64,000 nucleotides of DNA from Thermotoga profunda AZM34c06 (lineage in GTDB: Bacteria > Thermotogota > Thermotogae > Thermotogales > DSM-5069): contig NZ_AP014510.1 in assembly GCF_000828675.1 (NCBI RefSeq), positions 1,569,413 through 1,633,412 on the forward strand. Direction: 5' to 3'. The stretch's first letter is position 1. Every line of letters starts with the position of its first letter. The position numbers and the translations under genes were made by a program. Under the pieces are notes generated by a model. The model was not told the DNA's origin and did no database searches. It saw only the letters and a program-made list of their open reading frames with translations. Below, piece after piece: positions 18,648 through 27,769 of the stretch.

Positions 18648-20164
18648 AGCTCACGATTGCGGCTCGCAGTTTGGTAAGGTATGGTTTTCTTCTGATCTTA
18701 ACCTTGATTTGTGTCTTCATAGTTGGTTTTGTGATAATCTTTCAAAATGTTCACAGATATTATTCTCAAACCTACTTAAAGTCTGAAAGACAGCTTTTAG
18801 AAAGCATAATTGATAATGTGCTTAAGGGAAAACAACAAGCCGATGTTATTATAAGAACATTGAGTCATGATCTTATAGATTTACAAACCGAGGCTGATCT
18901 TTCACGTGCATTGTCCTATAAAAAATTACCATGGCTTGTGTCAGATTTCAGAGGATTATTTGCCTCAGGAAATAGTGCAAAAATCTTGATCGAAAATCAA
19001 AATAGTTTACTACTTATTGAGATACCACAGAGTTTTTTCAAAAATTTCCTGACAAGTGAACTTGCAGATGTACTTTTGGTCACCGATCAAGGTGAGGTTA
19101 TTCTATCAACGCAAACGGAAATAGTTGGTACCAATGCAGGAAACAAAAACAAATTTGTGAAATTGAACAACACTTTGGGATATTTGTACCTTGAAGATCT
19201 TCCTGTTGAAAATGCAAAGGCTGGTGTTTTCATACCAATACAGAGCTATTTTGTCGTGTTGTTACCATACTTGATTATCTCATCAGCGGCATTGATAGGT
19301 ACAATTGTGTGGATGATCTTCTTTCTAAGATTTGAAAACAAACTCGTAGGTGCTACTGCAATGGTTGTGAATAATATAAGTAAAAGTACAACACAGATTG
19401 AGAAAAACAGAGATGTGAACTATATACCAGTTAAAACCAATATCGATGAATTAAATGAGTTACAAGAATCTATTGTGAAACTCCTTGATATAGAAAAAGC
19501 TTCACAAGTTGAAATGCACGCAATGATGAACAGCTTACAAGATACAGTCAATGAACTTGAGGAAATGCAAAGAATTCTCCAAGAGAGAAATACCCAGATA
19601 ATATCTACCCTTGCTGAGGCAATCGAAATAAAAGATACAAGTACATTTGGTCATTCTGGAAGAGTGGTTAATCTCGCTCTTGATTTGGCAAAAGAGCTCG
19701 GTATCACAGATCCGGCAGATTTAGAGGCGATAAAATTTGGGGCCTTGTTACACGACGTGGGTAAAATAGGTATACCCGAACACATTTTAAACAAACCCGG
19801 AAGACTCACCTTTGAAGAATTTGAGATAATGAAAAAGCATCCACTATATGGAGAAAAGATCATCAAGAATATCTCTGGATGGGACCTTGTGGCAGATATC
19901 GTCAGACACCACCATGAAAACATAGATGGTTCAGGTTATCCAGATGGGTTGGCTGGCGACCAAATAAGTATTCGAGCTCAGATAGTTTCTATAGTAGATG
20001 TTTTCACAGCACTCATTGAAGAGAGACCTTATAGACCTGCTCTGAGCTTAGATGAAGCATTGAAGATTATAGAAAATGAAATGATCGGAGTGAAATTTCA
20101 CCCAGATCTTTACAAGGCATTTTTAAAAGTCGTGAAAAGAAGGCTTTCAGAATTTGGGTTGTGA
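18644..20164 (+). CDS. Membrane sensor with HD-GYP phosphodiesterase domain
   Basis: HD-GYP domains degrade cyclic di-GMP or a related dinucleotide. The 506-residue protein has a membrane helix (about 13-34), an extracytoplasmic sensor region to about 200, a second helix (about 206-230), a linker with a coiled coil (about 270-320), and the catalytic domain. Key residues are visible: HSGRV, HDVGKIG (about 369-375), the KHP of MKKHPLYGEKI, RHHHENIDGSGYPDGL (HD-GYP proper, GYP near 431-433) and DVFTAL. All metal ligands appear intact. Its ATG overlaps the preceding gene. The tmRNA gene follows with its own promoter. Confidence 0.92.
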   Translation: MKLTIAARSLVRYGFLLILTLICVFIVGFVIIFQNVHRYYSQTYLKSERQLLESIIDNVLKGKQQADVIIRTLSHDLIDLQTEADLSRALSYKKLPWLVSDFRGLFASGNSAKILIENQNSLLLIEIPQSFFKNFLTSELADVLLVTDQGEVILSTQTEIVGTNAGNKNKFVKLNNTLGYLYLEDLPVENAKAGVFIPIQSYFVVLLPYLIISSAALIGTIVWMIFFLRFENKLVGATAMVVNNISKSTTQIEKNRDVNYIPVKTNIDELNELQESIVKLLDIEKASQVEMHAMMNSLQDTVNELEEMQRILQERNTQIISTLAEAIEIKDTSTFGHSGRVVNLALDLAKELGITDPADLEAIKFGALLHDVGKIGIPEHILNKPGRLTFEEFEIMKKHPLYGEKIIKNISGWDLVADIVRHHHENIDGSGYPDGLAGDQISIRAQIVSIVDVFTALIEERPYRPALSLDEALKIIENEMIGVKFHPDLYKAFLKVVKRRLSEFGL

Positions 20165-20174
20165 ATATTTCTAT

Positions 20175-20203
20175 TTGCATAATAAAAATTTTCGTGCTAA
20201 TAT
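20175..20203 (+). promoter_or_regulatory. tmRNA promoter
   Basis: TTGCAT (20175-20180), a 17-base spacer and TAATAT (20198-20203) lie 10 bases before the mature 5' end of the tmRNA. Confidence 0.75.
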
Positions 20204-20213
20204 TTGTACGCAG

Positions 20214-20567
20214 GGGGGCGAACGGTTTCGACGGGTTTGAGATCCCCCGGGAAGCGAGTCGAGGTCTCCGCCACCTCGTTAAAAAGGTGGAATAACAAAT
20301 AAGTGCCAACGAAGAACTTGCACTTGCTGCTTAGTAGATAAGCAGCCGTTCCTACCGAGTCTGACTGGTGCTCGGATAGGAGCGTGAGATAACCAGTCTA
20401 TCACTGGAGGATCTGCCCTTCGTCCTCTGGTGAGAATTTCAGGAGGGATATAGCCCACAAAACCTGCCTGTGGGTGTTGTGGGCCGAAATCAAAACGCAG
20501 GCTGCACTCGGAGATGCCCGGGGGTACTCATTCTCGGACGGGGGTTCGATTCCCCCCGCCTCCACCA
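20214..20567 (+). ncRNA. ssrA: Transfer-messenger RNA (tmRNA)
   Basis: tmRNA with SmpB frees stalled ribosomes and tags the unfinished protein for proteolysis. The 5' end GGGGGCG pairs with CGCCTCC near the 3' end (one G-U pair), followed by ACCA. The universal GGTTTCGACGGG follows the 5' acceptor strand, and the T-arm sequence GGGTTCGATTCCCCC precedes the 3' acceptor strand. The tag frame is at 20305-20334 and reads ANEELALAA, ending in a double TAG. The tag ends in ALAA, as needed for recognition by proteases such as ClpXP. The mature 3' end lies only three bases from the stop of the convergent permease gene. Confidence 0.96.
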
Positions 20568-20570
20568 GAA

Positions 20571-21779
20571 TTATTCATATCTCAATGCTTCAACAGGATT
20601 GAGTTTTGATGCCTTCATTGCTGGGAAGACTCCAAAAAATACACCAACGGCTATCGAGACAGAAACAGCTATCAATATGACAATGGGTGTAACGGCAGTT
20701 TGAATGGAACCTATGAGGGCTATTGCCCTTGAAAGAAGAATACCAACTCCGACACCGATGACCCCAGCAACCAATGTTAAGATGATCGATTCGAGCAAAA
20801 ATTGCGTGAGAATATGCCTTCGGTTGGCACCAACAGCTTTTCTTACACCAATTTCTCTTGTTCTCTCTGCCACTGTGACAAGCATTATGTTCATTATCCC
20901 TATTCCGCCGACCAATAGAGAAATGCCAGCAATACTACCAAGCATGAAGCTGAGTAATGCCATTGTTTGATTAATTGTCTGTAGCATCGCTTCTTGACTA
21001 ACTATCCTGTATTTTTCCTCATCTTGGAACTTTGAATAAAGAACAGAATCAATTTCAGAGACAGCTTGGGCGGCAACTTCCTCTGAATGAGCCTGGGCGA
21101 TTATGGAAGACACATAACTTCTTTTGAAAAGGCGATTCTCTGCAGCGGAAAACGGAACCAGAATAGATCTATCTGGATTGAGAAAAAGCAGTGTCCCACT
21201 TTTTTCTAAAACACCGATTATTTTATAGTTCTGTCTAATTGATTGGCTTGTTATCTTTATAGTCTTTCCTATCGCATCTCCATCTGGAAAAAGTGTATCG
21301 GCTATCTCTTTTCCAATTACCGCAACCCGTCTTCTGCTGTTTTCATCTTCCTGAGTAAAGTACTCTCCGTCTTGCAAATTTAAGTTCATCATGTTGAAGA
21401 TTTGAGGGTAAACCGCTAAGACAGTAGAAAAGGTGTTTTGCCGTTCATACTGAACAATGAAATTACCTTGTTGCATCGGTGTGATATACGAAACCGATGG
21501 GCACAGTTGTTGAATCTTCTGGGCATCATCTTTCGTCAATAAGTCAGAAAAACTCGTTGATACACGCCCACCCCCTCCTCTTGTGAAGCCTGGTGAGATC
21601 ATGATCAGGTTTGAACCAATTGCCGAGAGATTTTGTTTTATGCTCTGGCTTGTACCTTCTGCCACGGAAACAACCGCTATTACGGCAGCAACACCTATGA
21701 TTATCCCTATCATGGACAAAGCAGTTCTAAGTTTATTTGCTGCAATCGATCTAAATGCCTCTTTAAGCATTTCTAACAC
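20571..21779 (-). CDS. MacB-type ABC transporter permease
   Basis: This 402-residue protein is the membrane part of a MacB-like mechanotransmission ABC exporter. It has one helix near residues 20-45, a large extracytoplasmic MacB_PCD domain (about 50-240) and an FtsX domain with three helices at the end (TREIGVRKAVGANRRHIL is the typical FtsX segment). In E. coli MacB the ATPase and permease are fused; here they are separate, as in Gram-positive systems. The GTG at 21779 overlaps the ATPase gene by 17 bases, with AGAGGTGA upstream. It is the last of five genes on the minus strand. Confidence 0.92.
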   Translation of the reverse strand: MLEMLKEAFRSIAANKLRTALSMIGIIIGVAAVIAVVSVAEGTSQSIKQNLSAIGSNLIMISPGFTRGGGGRVSTSFSDLLTKDDAQKIQQLCPSVSYITPMQQGNFIVQYERQNTFSTVLAVYPQIFNMMNLNLQDGEYFTQEDENSRRRVAVIGKEIADTLFPDGDAIGKTIKITSQSIRQNYKIIGVLEKSGTLLFLNPDRSILVPFSAAENRLFKRSYVSSIIAQAHSEEVAAQAVSEIDSVLYSKFQDEEKYRIVSQEAMLQTINQTMALLSFMLGSIAGISLLVGGIGIMNIMLVTVAERTREIGVRKAVGANRRHILTQFLLESIILTLVAGVIGVGVGILLSRAIALIGSIQTAVTPIVILIAVSVSIAVGVFFGVFPAMKASKLNPVEALRYE

Positions 21780-22464
21780 TTGCCCTCACCTCTTGAGATA
21801 CTATCTTTCCATCTCTCATGTGTATCACTCTTTCACCGTTTTCGGCTACTTCAGGATCGTGTGTTACAACAATTATAGTCAAACCATTTGAATGTAGATC
21901 CGAAAAAATCTTGAGTATTTCTTCACCACTCTTGCTGTCCAAATTTCCCGTCGGTTCATCTGCGAGGATTATCTGCGGTTCATTCGCAAGCGCTCTTGCT
22001 ATTGCAACTCTTTGCATCTGCCCACCTGAAAGCTGTGTTGGTTTGTGTTCCATGCGTTCTGCGAGCCCGACCATTGCTAAAAGCTCCTTTGCCCTCTTTC
22101 GTCTGGTTGTTCTCGGTACACCTGCGTATATCATTGGCAATTCGACATTTTCAAGTGCGGTAAGTCGTGGCAAAAGGTTGAATTGCTGAAAGACAAAACC
22201 AATCATCTTGTTTCTCACCTTGGCAAGATCTCTATCGCTGAGTTTTGAAACCTTCTGCCCTGCCAAATAAATCTCTCCAGAATCAGGTTTATCGAGGCAT
22301 CCCATTAAATGCATCAATGTAGTTTTACCACTTCCAGATGGACCCATGATCACAAGGTATTCTCCATTGAATACACTCAATGTCACACCATCTACAGCTT
22401 TAACTATGTTGTCTCCCATTTTATATGTCTTTCGAATATCCTCAACATTTATTATGATATCCAT
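21763..22464 (-). CDS. MacB/LolD-type ABC transporter ATPase
   Basis: The 233-residue ATPase has Walker A GPSGSGKTTLMHLMG, the Q-loop FVFQQFNLLPRLTALENVELP, the signature LSGGQMQRVAIARALANEP and Walker B IILADEPTGNLD, which together are typical of MacB/LolD ATPases. I start it at the ATG whose first base is 22464, sixteen bases after the stop of the adaptor gene, with GGGTG upstream; the longer frame overlaps that gene. It pairs with the following permease. Confidence 0.93.
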   Translation of the reverse strand: MDIIINVEDIRKTYKMGDNIVKAVDGVTLSVFNGEYLVIMGPSGSGKTTLMHLMGCLDKPDSGEIYLAGQKVSKLSDRDLAKVRNKMIGFVFQQFNLLPRLTALENVELPMIYAGVPRTTRRKRAKELLAMVGLAERMEHKPTQLSGGQMQRVAIARALANEPQIILADEPTGNLDSKSGEEILKIFSDLHSNGLTIIVVTHDPEVAENGERVIHMRDGKIVSQEVRASVRNA

Positions 22465-22480
22465 CTTTGCACCCACTTTC

Positions 22481-23551
22481 TCATCGGTCTGGTGTAGGAC
22501 CACCCATTGGGATCATTATCCTTCCAGCATTACCAGACGATGTACCTGTTCTGTTTATGATAATGACTTCTCCTTCTTTTAATCCATCCAGAATCTCATA
22601 ACCACTTGAGAATTTTTCACCAACGCTAACTTGTCTTTTTTCCGTTGTGTTTCCATTTTTCACCGTGACATAGGCTTTACCAGATTCGTAAGTAATCGCA
22701 CCAGTTGGAACAACCATTACATTTGTTTTATTCAGAACCACTATTTCGGCTTCACAGGAAAGACCAGGTATTATTTTATTCATGAGTTCTTCCAGTTGCT
22801 GGCTTCTGGTAGATGTATTTGATTGTTGCAGTGATTTTGGGGAAATCAAATTCAATTTTATCGGAATCGTGACTATCCCGCTTGAAGTTTGTGCTTCGCT
22901 TCCTACATAGGTCACCTTTGCAGGGAAATTGACTCCTTCAAATGCTTCAAAGGTCAATGAAGCCGTTTGACCAACCTTTATTTTTGAATAATCCATTTCT
23001 TCAACAGAGGCAGATACATAGAGATTGTTCACATTCACAACCCTTGCTACTACATCAACAGTCGTTCCCTTTGAAACATAATCGTTAACTTCAACGTTGA
23101 GTGCCGTTACTATGCCATCTACAGGAGAAGTGATTTTACACCTATCGAGATCTCTTTTTGCAATATCAAGTTCAAGTTGACGCTGTTCAATCAACAACTT
23201 TGAACCTGAATTTTTCGCCAATTCATAATTTTGGAGTGCTTTTAGATAAGACAATCTATAATCTGTGTCATCCAGTTCTACTAATAGATCTCCAGCCTTT
23301 ACTGTGTCACCTTCTTTGACATATATTTTCTTGACAACACCACTGACCAATGCTTGGACCTCCGCGGAACTCTCGGCTTTAATTGTTCCAGAAACAGTTA
23401 TGGTGTCAACCAGGTTCGTCTTTTTCACAGTATACTCTGTAACCGAAGATGTGGTATTAGAAGATTGTTGAGTATTTCTATTACAAGATGAAAGAAATAA
23501 AAGTAAGACTAAAACAGATATCAATATGTAGGTTCTGATATTCTTTCTCAT
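22481..23551 (-). CDS. MacA-like periplasmic adaptor lipoprotein
   Basis: This 356-residue membrane-fusion protein would bridge the MacB-like pump and an outer-membrane channel. A lipobox, LFLSSC, ends the signal segment at about residue 23, so it is probably a lipoprotein. The order is barrel-sandwich half (VSGTIKAESSAEVQALVSG, VKEGDTVKAGDLLVELD), a short helical hairpin (about 95-130), the other lipoyl half (CKITSPVDGIVTALNVEVNDYV), and a beta-barrel and membrane-proximal domain. The ATG at 23551 has AGGAGG upstream. One base separates it from the stop of the TolC-like gene. Confidence 0.92.
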   Translation of the reverse strand: MRKNIRTYILISVLVLLLFLSSCNRNTQQSSNTTSSVTEYTVKKTNLVDTITVSGTIKAESSAEVQALVSGVVKKIYVKEGDTVKAGDLLVELDDTDYRLSYLKALQNYELAKNSGSKLLIEQRQLELDIAKRDLDRCKITSPVDGIVTALNVEVNDYVSKGTTVDVVARVVNVNNLYVSASVEEMDYSKIKVGQTASLTFEAFEGVNFPAKVTYVGSEAQTSSGIVTIPIKLNLISPKSLQQSNTSTRSQQLEELMNKIIPGLSCEAEIVVLNKTNVMVVPTGAITYESGKAYVTVKNGNTTEKRQVSVGEKFSSGYEILDGLKEGEVIIINRTGTSSGNAGRIMIPMGGPTPDR

Positions 23552-23552
23552 T

Positions 23553-24854
23553 TCACTTACCTCCTGCGAGCTGGACAAGATCAATACCAAGTGCTTGGAG
23601 TAAACTGATCTTTGCAATCAATAAATTGTAATTGGTTTTCAAAAACTCTAACTCTGCATCATCTAAGTTTAATTTTGCACTTTCAAGATCACTCTCTGAC
23701 ACGAATGAAGAAGCATTCAGAGTGTTTTCATATTCCATTTTCTTCAATTGCAAATCAAGCTCAGCCACTTTCTTCGATGATTCTGCAATTCTAATCGATA
23801 AGAAAGCTTTTTGAACAGCCTTCTTCAAATTATCGAGTTGTTCATCGAGTATACGTTGCTGTAGTGAATACGAATCCTTTAATTTGTTATACGTATAATT
23901 TTTTTCTCCACGATCGAGTATGCTATAGCCAAAGCTAAAACCAAGCGAGAAGGAATATCCTTTTTCGGAGCTCTCATCCTGCTTGATCTTAAATGAAAAA
24001 GTTGGATTGGGAAGCCATTCTTGATAAGCTCTGTCACTTTGACGCTTTGCTATTTCTAAAGCTATCAATTGAGCCTTTAAATCAAGTCGATTCATTACCA
24101 ATTTTTGTGCTTCTTGCTCAGATGGCAAAGTAGTAGTAATTCTTTCAAGACACGCAAGCATGGTGTTCAAAGTGTCTGTGGAATATTCCGTGAGAGCATC
24201 CATGAGATTTTGACTGATCTGGTCCAATTGATTTGTTGCTTGATAAATACTACTTTGGACCTGTAAGATGTCCTCTTTTGATGCGGTACCGGCCTCGTAC
24301 GCTTTTTGCAAAGAATTAAATTGATCTTCCAAAATTTCTATCTTTCGCTTTGTAACTTCTAACTTTCTTGTGTAATAATGATAGTTGAAAATATCATTTG
24401 CAAGGTTTAAGAAAACCTTGTTCCGAGCTTCAATCAGATTCCAAGATGCAGAAATATAACCTTCCTCATTTTCCAGATCCGTAATATCCCAGTTTGAAAA
24501 AAGTTCCCTTGAAATGGTGAAAGCCCAGCCACTATCATTCCACTCTCCCTGTTTACTTGAATAGGTCCAACCATTCGAAACAGTAAAATCAAAACCAGCT
24601 ATATTCTGAAACTTTACAAAAAACGGGATTGATAATGTGTAATCTTCGAAATCTGTAGATACAGAAAATTCATCAATACCAATATAAGGTATGAAGACAT
24701 TCCTGTTTTTTGACAAACTAAACTCGGCTTCTTTGTATGTCATTACAGCAGAAAGATATGAACTACTCTTGTCAAGCTGCTCTTGTATAAGATCCAAAAA
24801 ACCCGCAAATGACAGCACAGGTACCAAGAAAACCAAGATCAAGATCTTTTTCAT
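23553..24854 (-). CDS. TolC-family outer-membrane efflux protein (first)
   Basis: The 433-residue protein has a signal peptide (MKKILILVFLVPVLSFAG) and the two-repeat, long-helix pattern of the TolC/OEP family, with heptad-rich stretches about 140-215 and 300-420. It contains SKKVAELDLQLKKMEYENTL and ASSFVSESDLESAKLNLDDAELEFLKTNYNLL, typical of OEP repeats. It sits between a second TolC-like gene (six bases upstream) and the MacA-like adaptor. The outer sheath (toga) of Thermotogota could host such a channel. Confidence 0.87.
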   Translation of the reverse strand: MKKILILVFLVPVLSFAGFLDLIQEQLDKSSSYLSAVMTYKEAEFSLSKNRNVFIPYIGIDEFSVSTDFEDYTLSIPFFVKFQNIAGFDFTVSNGWTYSSKQGEWNDSGWAFTISRELFSNWDITDLENEEGYISASWNLIEARNKVFLNLANDIFNYHYYTRKLEVTKRKIEILEDQFNSLQKAYEAGTASKEDILQVQSSIYQATNQLDQISQNLMDALTEYSTDTLNTMLACLERITTTLPSEQEAQKLVMNRLDLKAQLIALEIAKRQSDRAYQEWLPNPTFSFKIKQDESSEKGYSFSLGFSFGYSILDRGEKNYTYNKLKDSYSLQQRILDEQLDNLKKAVQKAFLSIRIAESSKKVAELDLQLKKMEYENTLNASSFVSESDLESAKLNLDDAELEFLKTNYNLLIAKISLLQALGIDLVQLAGGK

Positions 24855-24860
24855 GATGAA

Positions 24861-25868
24861 TCACCCACCAAAGATAGAAGACAACAACCCTTGATGATCC
24901 CAACCTGCGTCGATATACAATGAACAGAGATTTTTCAAGAAAGATTTGACATAACTAAGTAGGGTTTTCTGAGCTGTGAAATAAGTACTTCGTGCCTCCA
25001 ATAGATCTTTTTCGGAGCCAACACCAACCTTGTAATTATTCTCGGCACTGTCAAGTTGAGCCTTCGCCACACTGACAGTTTCCCTTTGAGCCTGAATAGT
25101 CTTCTTGAGATTTTCAGTCGTTAAAAGAAGAGATTCATAAGATTTTCTTGTACTGTTTTGAGTGTCTTTGAGCTCACTCTGGGCTATTTTTAGTATTCTC
25201 TCATACTTACTCTTTGTGTATGCCGATGGATTTACAAGACTGTCGAAATCCATCTGAGATACCTGAACATCGATCTGTGCAATTTGAATGGCAAAAGATT
25301 TAGTGGTCAATTCATCGACTGTTGGCAATTTGATATCAACTTTGATCGATGAAGGATCTATGATTTGGACTTCTTTTCCCAATAAAATCAAAAGATCTTT
25401 TTTGGATTGCTCTGCATTCAATTTTGCTTCGTCCAAACTCGCTTGTGATTCGAGTTTAGTAGAACTTGCGCTTTGAAGATCTTGTAAGGTTGCCGCACCT
25501 GTTTTGTACAAATCTTGCATTTCTGCAAAATCGATCTCGGCGATTCGCAATTTGTTCTGAGCTATTTGAACTTGAAGAGTACTTTCCAGTACGCCTATAT
25601 AGGCATCGAAAAATTCACCATAGAAATTCTTCAATGACTGATTGTAAGTTTGTTGTGCTTGAAGCCAACTCTGTTGTGCTACAAGTTGTTGTCTTTTGTT
25701 CTTTGCCTCAATCATCGCTTTGTCATAATCACTCTTGGCCTGTTCAAAGTTCAGTACAGCCTTTAGATAAGTTACGCTGTTTTGCTTTGCAAGTTCAACT
25801 ACATCAACAATACCAGCGAACATGAGAACAACAAAAGAAATCAAGACAAGCACGAACACTTTTCTCAT
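24861..25868 (-). CDS. TolC-family outer-membrane efflux protein (second, shorter)
   Basis: At 335 residues this is shorter than most TolC proteins (over 400). It has a signal peptide (MRKVFVLVLISFVVLMFAG) and coiled OEP repeats, for example VAKAQLDSAENNYKVGVGSEKDLLEARSTY, the commonest OEP motif. The region before the first repeat is reduced. The ATG at 25868 follows GGAGGG. It is the first gene of the five-gene exporter operon. It may form a mixed channel with the next protein or a shorter one; sequence alone does not decide. Confidence 0.85.
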   Translation of the reverse strand: MRKVFVLVLISFVVLMFAGIVDVVELAKQNSVTYLKAVLNFEQAKSDYDKAMIEAKNKRQQLVAQQSWLQAQQTYNQSLKNFYGEFFDAYIGVLESTLQVQIAQNKLRIAEIDFAEMQDLYKTGAATLQDLQSASSTKLESQASLDEAKLNAEQSKKDLLILLGKEVQIIDPSSIKVDIKLPTVDELTTKSFAIQIAQIDVQVSQMDFDSLVNPSAYTKSKYERILKIAQSELKDTQNSTRKSYESLLLTTENLKKTIQAQRETVSVAKAQLDSAENNYKVGVGSEKDLLEARSTYFTAQKTLLSYVKSFLKNLCSLYIDAGWDHQGLLSSIFGG

Positions 25869-25953
25869 GACATAACCCTCCATTCTGTATTTGGTTCAAG
25901 ATAGATTCTAAGCTTCATTTGCCAAAGTGCTTTGATCTTTAATAATTTTCTAA

Positions 25954-27732
25954 TCATCCAGCTCCCACTCTACTACCACCAGATCCTCCACCTACTCTTC
26001 CACCAGAATGCGATCCACCAGAACTGGAGCTTGAAATCGTCGAAGTTGCAATACTTCTAAAAGAAGAAAGTTCTGCCATTAGAGTTGGTGAATAGTAAAC
26101 CTTTGAAGCTACAGGTGTCGATGGTGGTTCTGGGTAAAGTTTTTTCAAATTATCGATTACCTCTTTGGCAACACCCAGTGCCGTCGCATAGACTATGTAA
26201 TCATCCCAAAGGATCACGGACTGAGGGGGATATGTTGACAGAGCAGAGAAATCTGTTATGAATTTTTCAAAGTTCTTCCACTTCAAATAATAAAGTAAAC
26301 CATCAGACGTCCATCGTGAAAAGACAGTTTTTTTCATAAGAAGCACAATTATTCCAATTATGATCGAGGCTCCCATTAACATCATTGAATATCTTGATAC
26401 TACTTCATAACCTAAGCCGGAAGCTTTCGACAGCCCCAAAATAACAAATACAGGAACGAGAATACCAAAAATAATACCAAAAAACTTCGCCAATGTATTA
26501 CCTGTGGTAATCAGATAATTTCTACTACTCAATTGATGATATACTTTATCTCTCCATCCATTCATCATTTTGAGAAATTTCTGCGCATTACTTTGATTTC
26601 TCAATGATTTTTTGAGCTCCTTGAAATCAATTACGCCGTCTTTTTCAAAAATCTTGAATGCCTCAAGAAGGTCCTGATTTTCTTGAGTAAGTCTTATTAT
26701 CCTCAAGCCTGTTATATCCCTTTTTTCGTTTTCCAATAGCTCGATATCGCCTTTCTTAACAAAATTCAAAATCGCAGCGGCTATTGCATCATCGTCTGGG
26801 TGTGAACAGATCTTCTTGACAATGGCGTTCACAATCTCTGGTGGATCATTATATGGAATCTCTCTTTCATAAAGCGAATTGTACTGTATAGATTGCTCTC
26901 TACCGAATTTTCTATACAAAAGAATCGGAATGGCTACGACAAAAATCAAGTAAGAAATACTTCCAATTACGATCAATAATATCTTAATTGAGTAGGATCT
27001 CTCTATATCTCTTATCTGTGAAAGATCCATGGATTTCATCATGTTTTGGGTACCTGTGCCGAGCAGGTTTGGAAAAACAAACCGTCCCTCTACGAAACAA
27101 TTTGCCGGAATATTCCTGAACTCAAATTCATAATTGTTCCCGATTATTGCCTTACTCTTGGTTTGAAGACCCCATGGGTGATGATAAACAATGGGCTTTG
27201 GAAATTTATCTGGAAGGCTTACAAGAACCTTTAAAGATTTTGTCGGGACAGAAGTACCAGTACCTATGTACTTTACAAACAATTGCGTGAAATCTCGGCC
27301 TTCTATGAGTAAATTCTCTAATGTATATGAAAATGCGACCTTTACCGTTAGACCATCTTTTGGAACCTGAATGTATTCATTCATTGATTTACTAAAAAGG
27401 AGTCTTAAACTTATACTGACATCATTTTTTGTATCGTAAAATGGTCCTCCTAAGAGAGAAGGTCCTTCAAGAATCTGGAAGGTGAAATTGGATATCTTGG
27501 TCGGTCTGTCAAAATCAATAGCCCAGCTTACATATCGAAAAGGTTTCTTGAGCCTGTAGGTAACTGTTTCTGTGACGTTTGCAGAACCATTTTGCAGAAC
27601 CATAATTGAGTAAGTTCTCTCAGGAAGTTCAAAGATCGATGACGTGAAGGAACTAACCAAACTTACGATGATACCAAAGATCACCAAACCAAAAAAGAAA
27701 AGCAGAAAAGTTGTTTTTATAAATTTTCCCAC
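25954..27732 (-). CDS. DUF2207-family membrane protein with Gly/Ser-rich tail
   Basis: This 592-residue protein matches the DUF2207 plan: an N-terminal helix (about 8-32), a beta-rich extracytoplasmic domain (about 40-230), a helix (about 250-275), a cytoplasmic domain, two adjacent helices (about 415-470), and a C-terminal low-complexity tail of Ser and Gly (last 26 residues). The family's function is unknown. The start is the GTG at 27732, eight bases after AGGAGG; that ribosome site lies in the loop of a perfect 8-base-pair hairpin. It is the last gene of the operon that begins with the DUF2089 regulator. Confidence 0.85.
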   Translation of the reverse strand: MGKFIKTTFLLFFFGLVIFGIIVSLVSSFTSSIFELPERTYSIMVLQNGSANVTETVTYRLKKPFRYVSWAIDFDRPTKISNFTFQILEGPSLLGGPFYDTKNDVSISLRLLFSKSMNEYIQVPKDGLTVKVAFSYTLENLLIEGRDFTQLFVKYIGTGTSVPTKSLKVLVSLPDKFPKPIVYHHPWGLQTKSKAIIGNNYEFEFRNIPANCFVEGRFVFPNLLGTGTQNMMKSMDLSQIRDIERSYSIKILLIVIGSISYLIFVVAIPILLYRKFGREQSIQYNSLYEREIPYNDPPEIVNAIVKKICSHPDDDAIAAAILNFVKKGDIELLENEKRDITGLRIIRLTQENQDLLEAFKIFEKDGVIDFKELKKSLRNQSNAQKFLKMMNGWRDKVYHQLSSRNYLITTGNTLAKFFGIIFGILVPVFVILGLSKASGLGYEVVSRYSMMLMGASIIIGIIVLLMKKTVFSRWTSDGLLYYLKWKNFEKFITDFSALSTYPPQSVILWDDYIVYATALGVAKEVIDNLKKLYPEPPSTPVASKVYYSPTLMAELSSFRSIATSTISSSSSGGSHSGGRVGGGSGGSRVGAG

Positions 27733-27733
27733 A

Positions 27734-27754
27734 GAGCACACCTCCTGTGTGCTC
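27734..27754 (-). promoter_or_regulatory. Hairpin presenting the ribosome site of the DUF2207 gene
   Basis: On the minus strand GAGCACAC, loop AGGAG, GTGTGCTC form a perfect 8-base-pair stem. The loop plus the first base of the 3' arm is AGGAGG, and the 3' arm ends one base before the GTG start codon. There is no T-run on the minus strand, so it is not an ordinary terminator. Confidence 0.7.
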
Positions 27755-27769
27755 CAATAATATCACAGG

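Noticed and set aside
20470-20703. 77-codon frame across the end of the tmRNA gene
   Set aside because: It overlaps the tRNA-like part of ssrA and the antisense of the permease gene.
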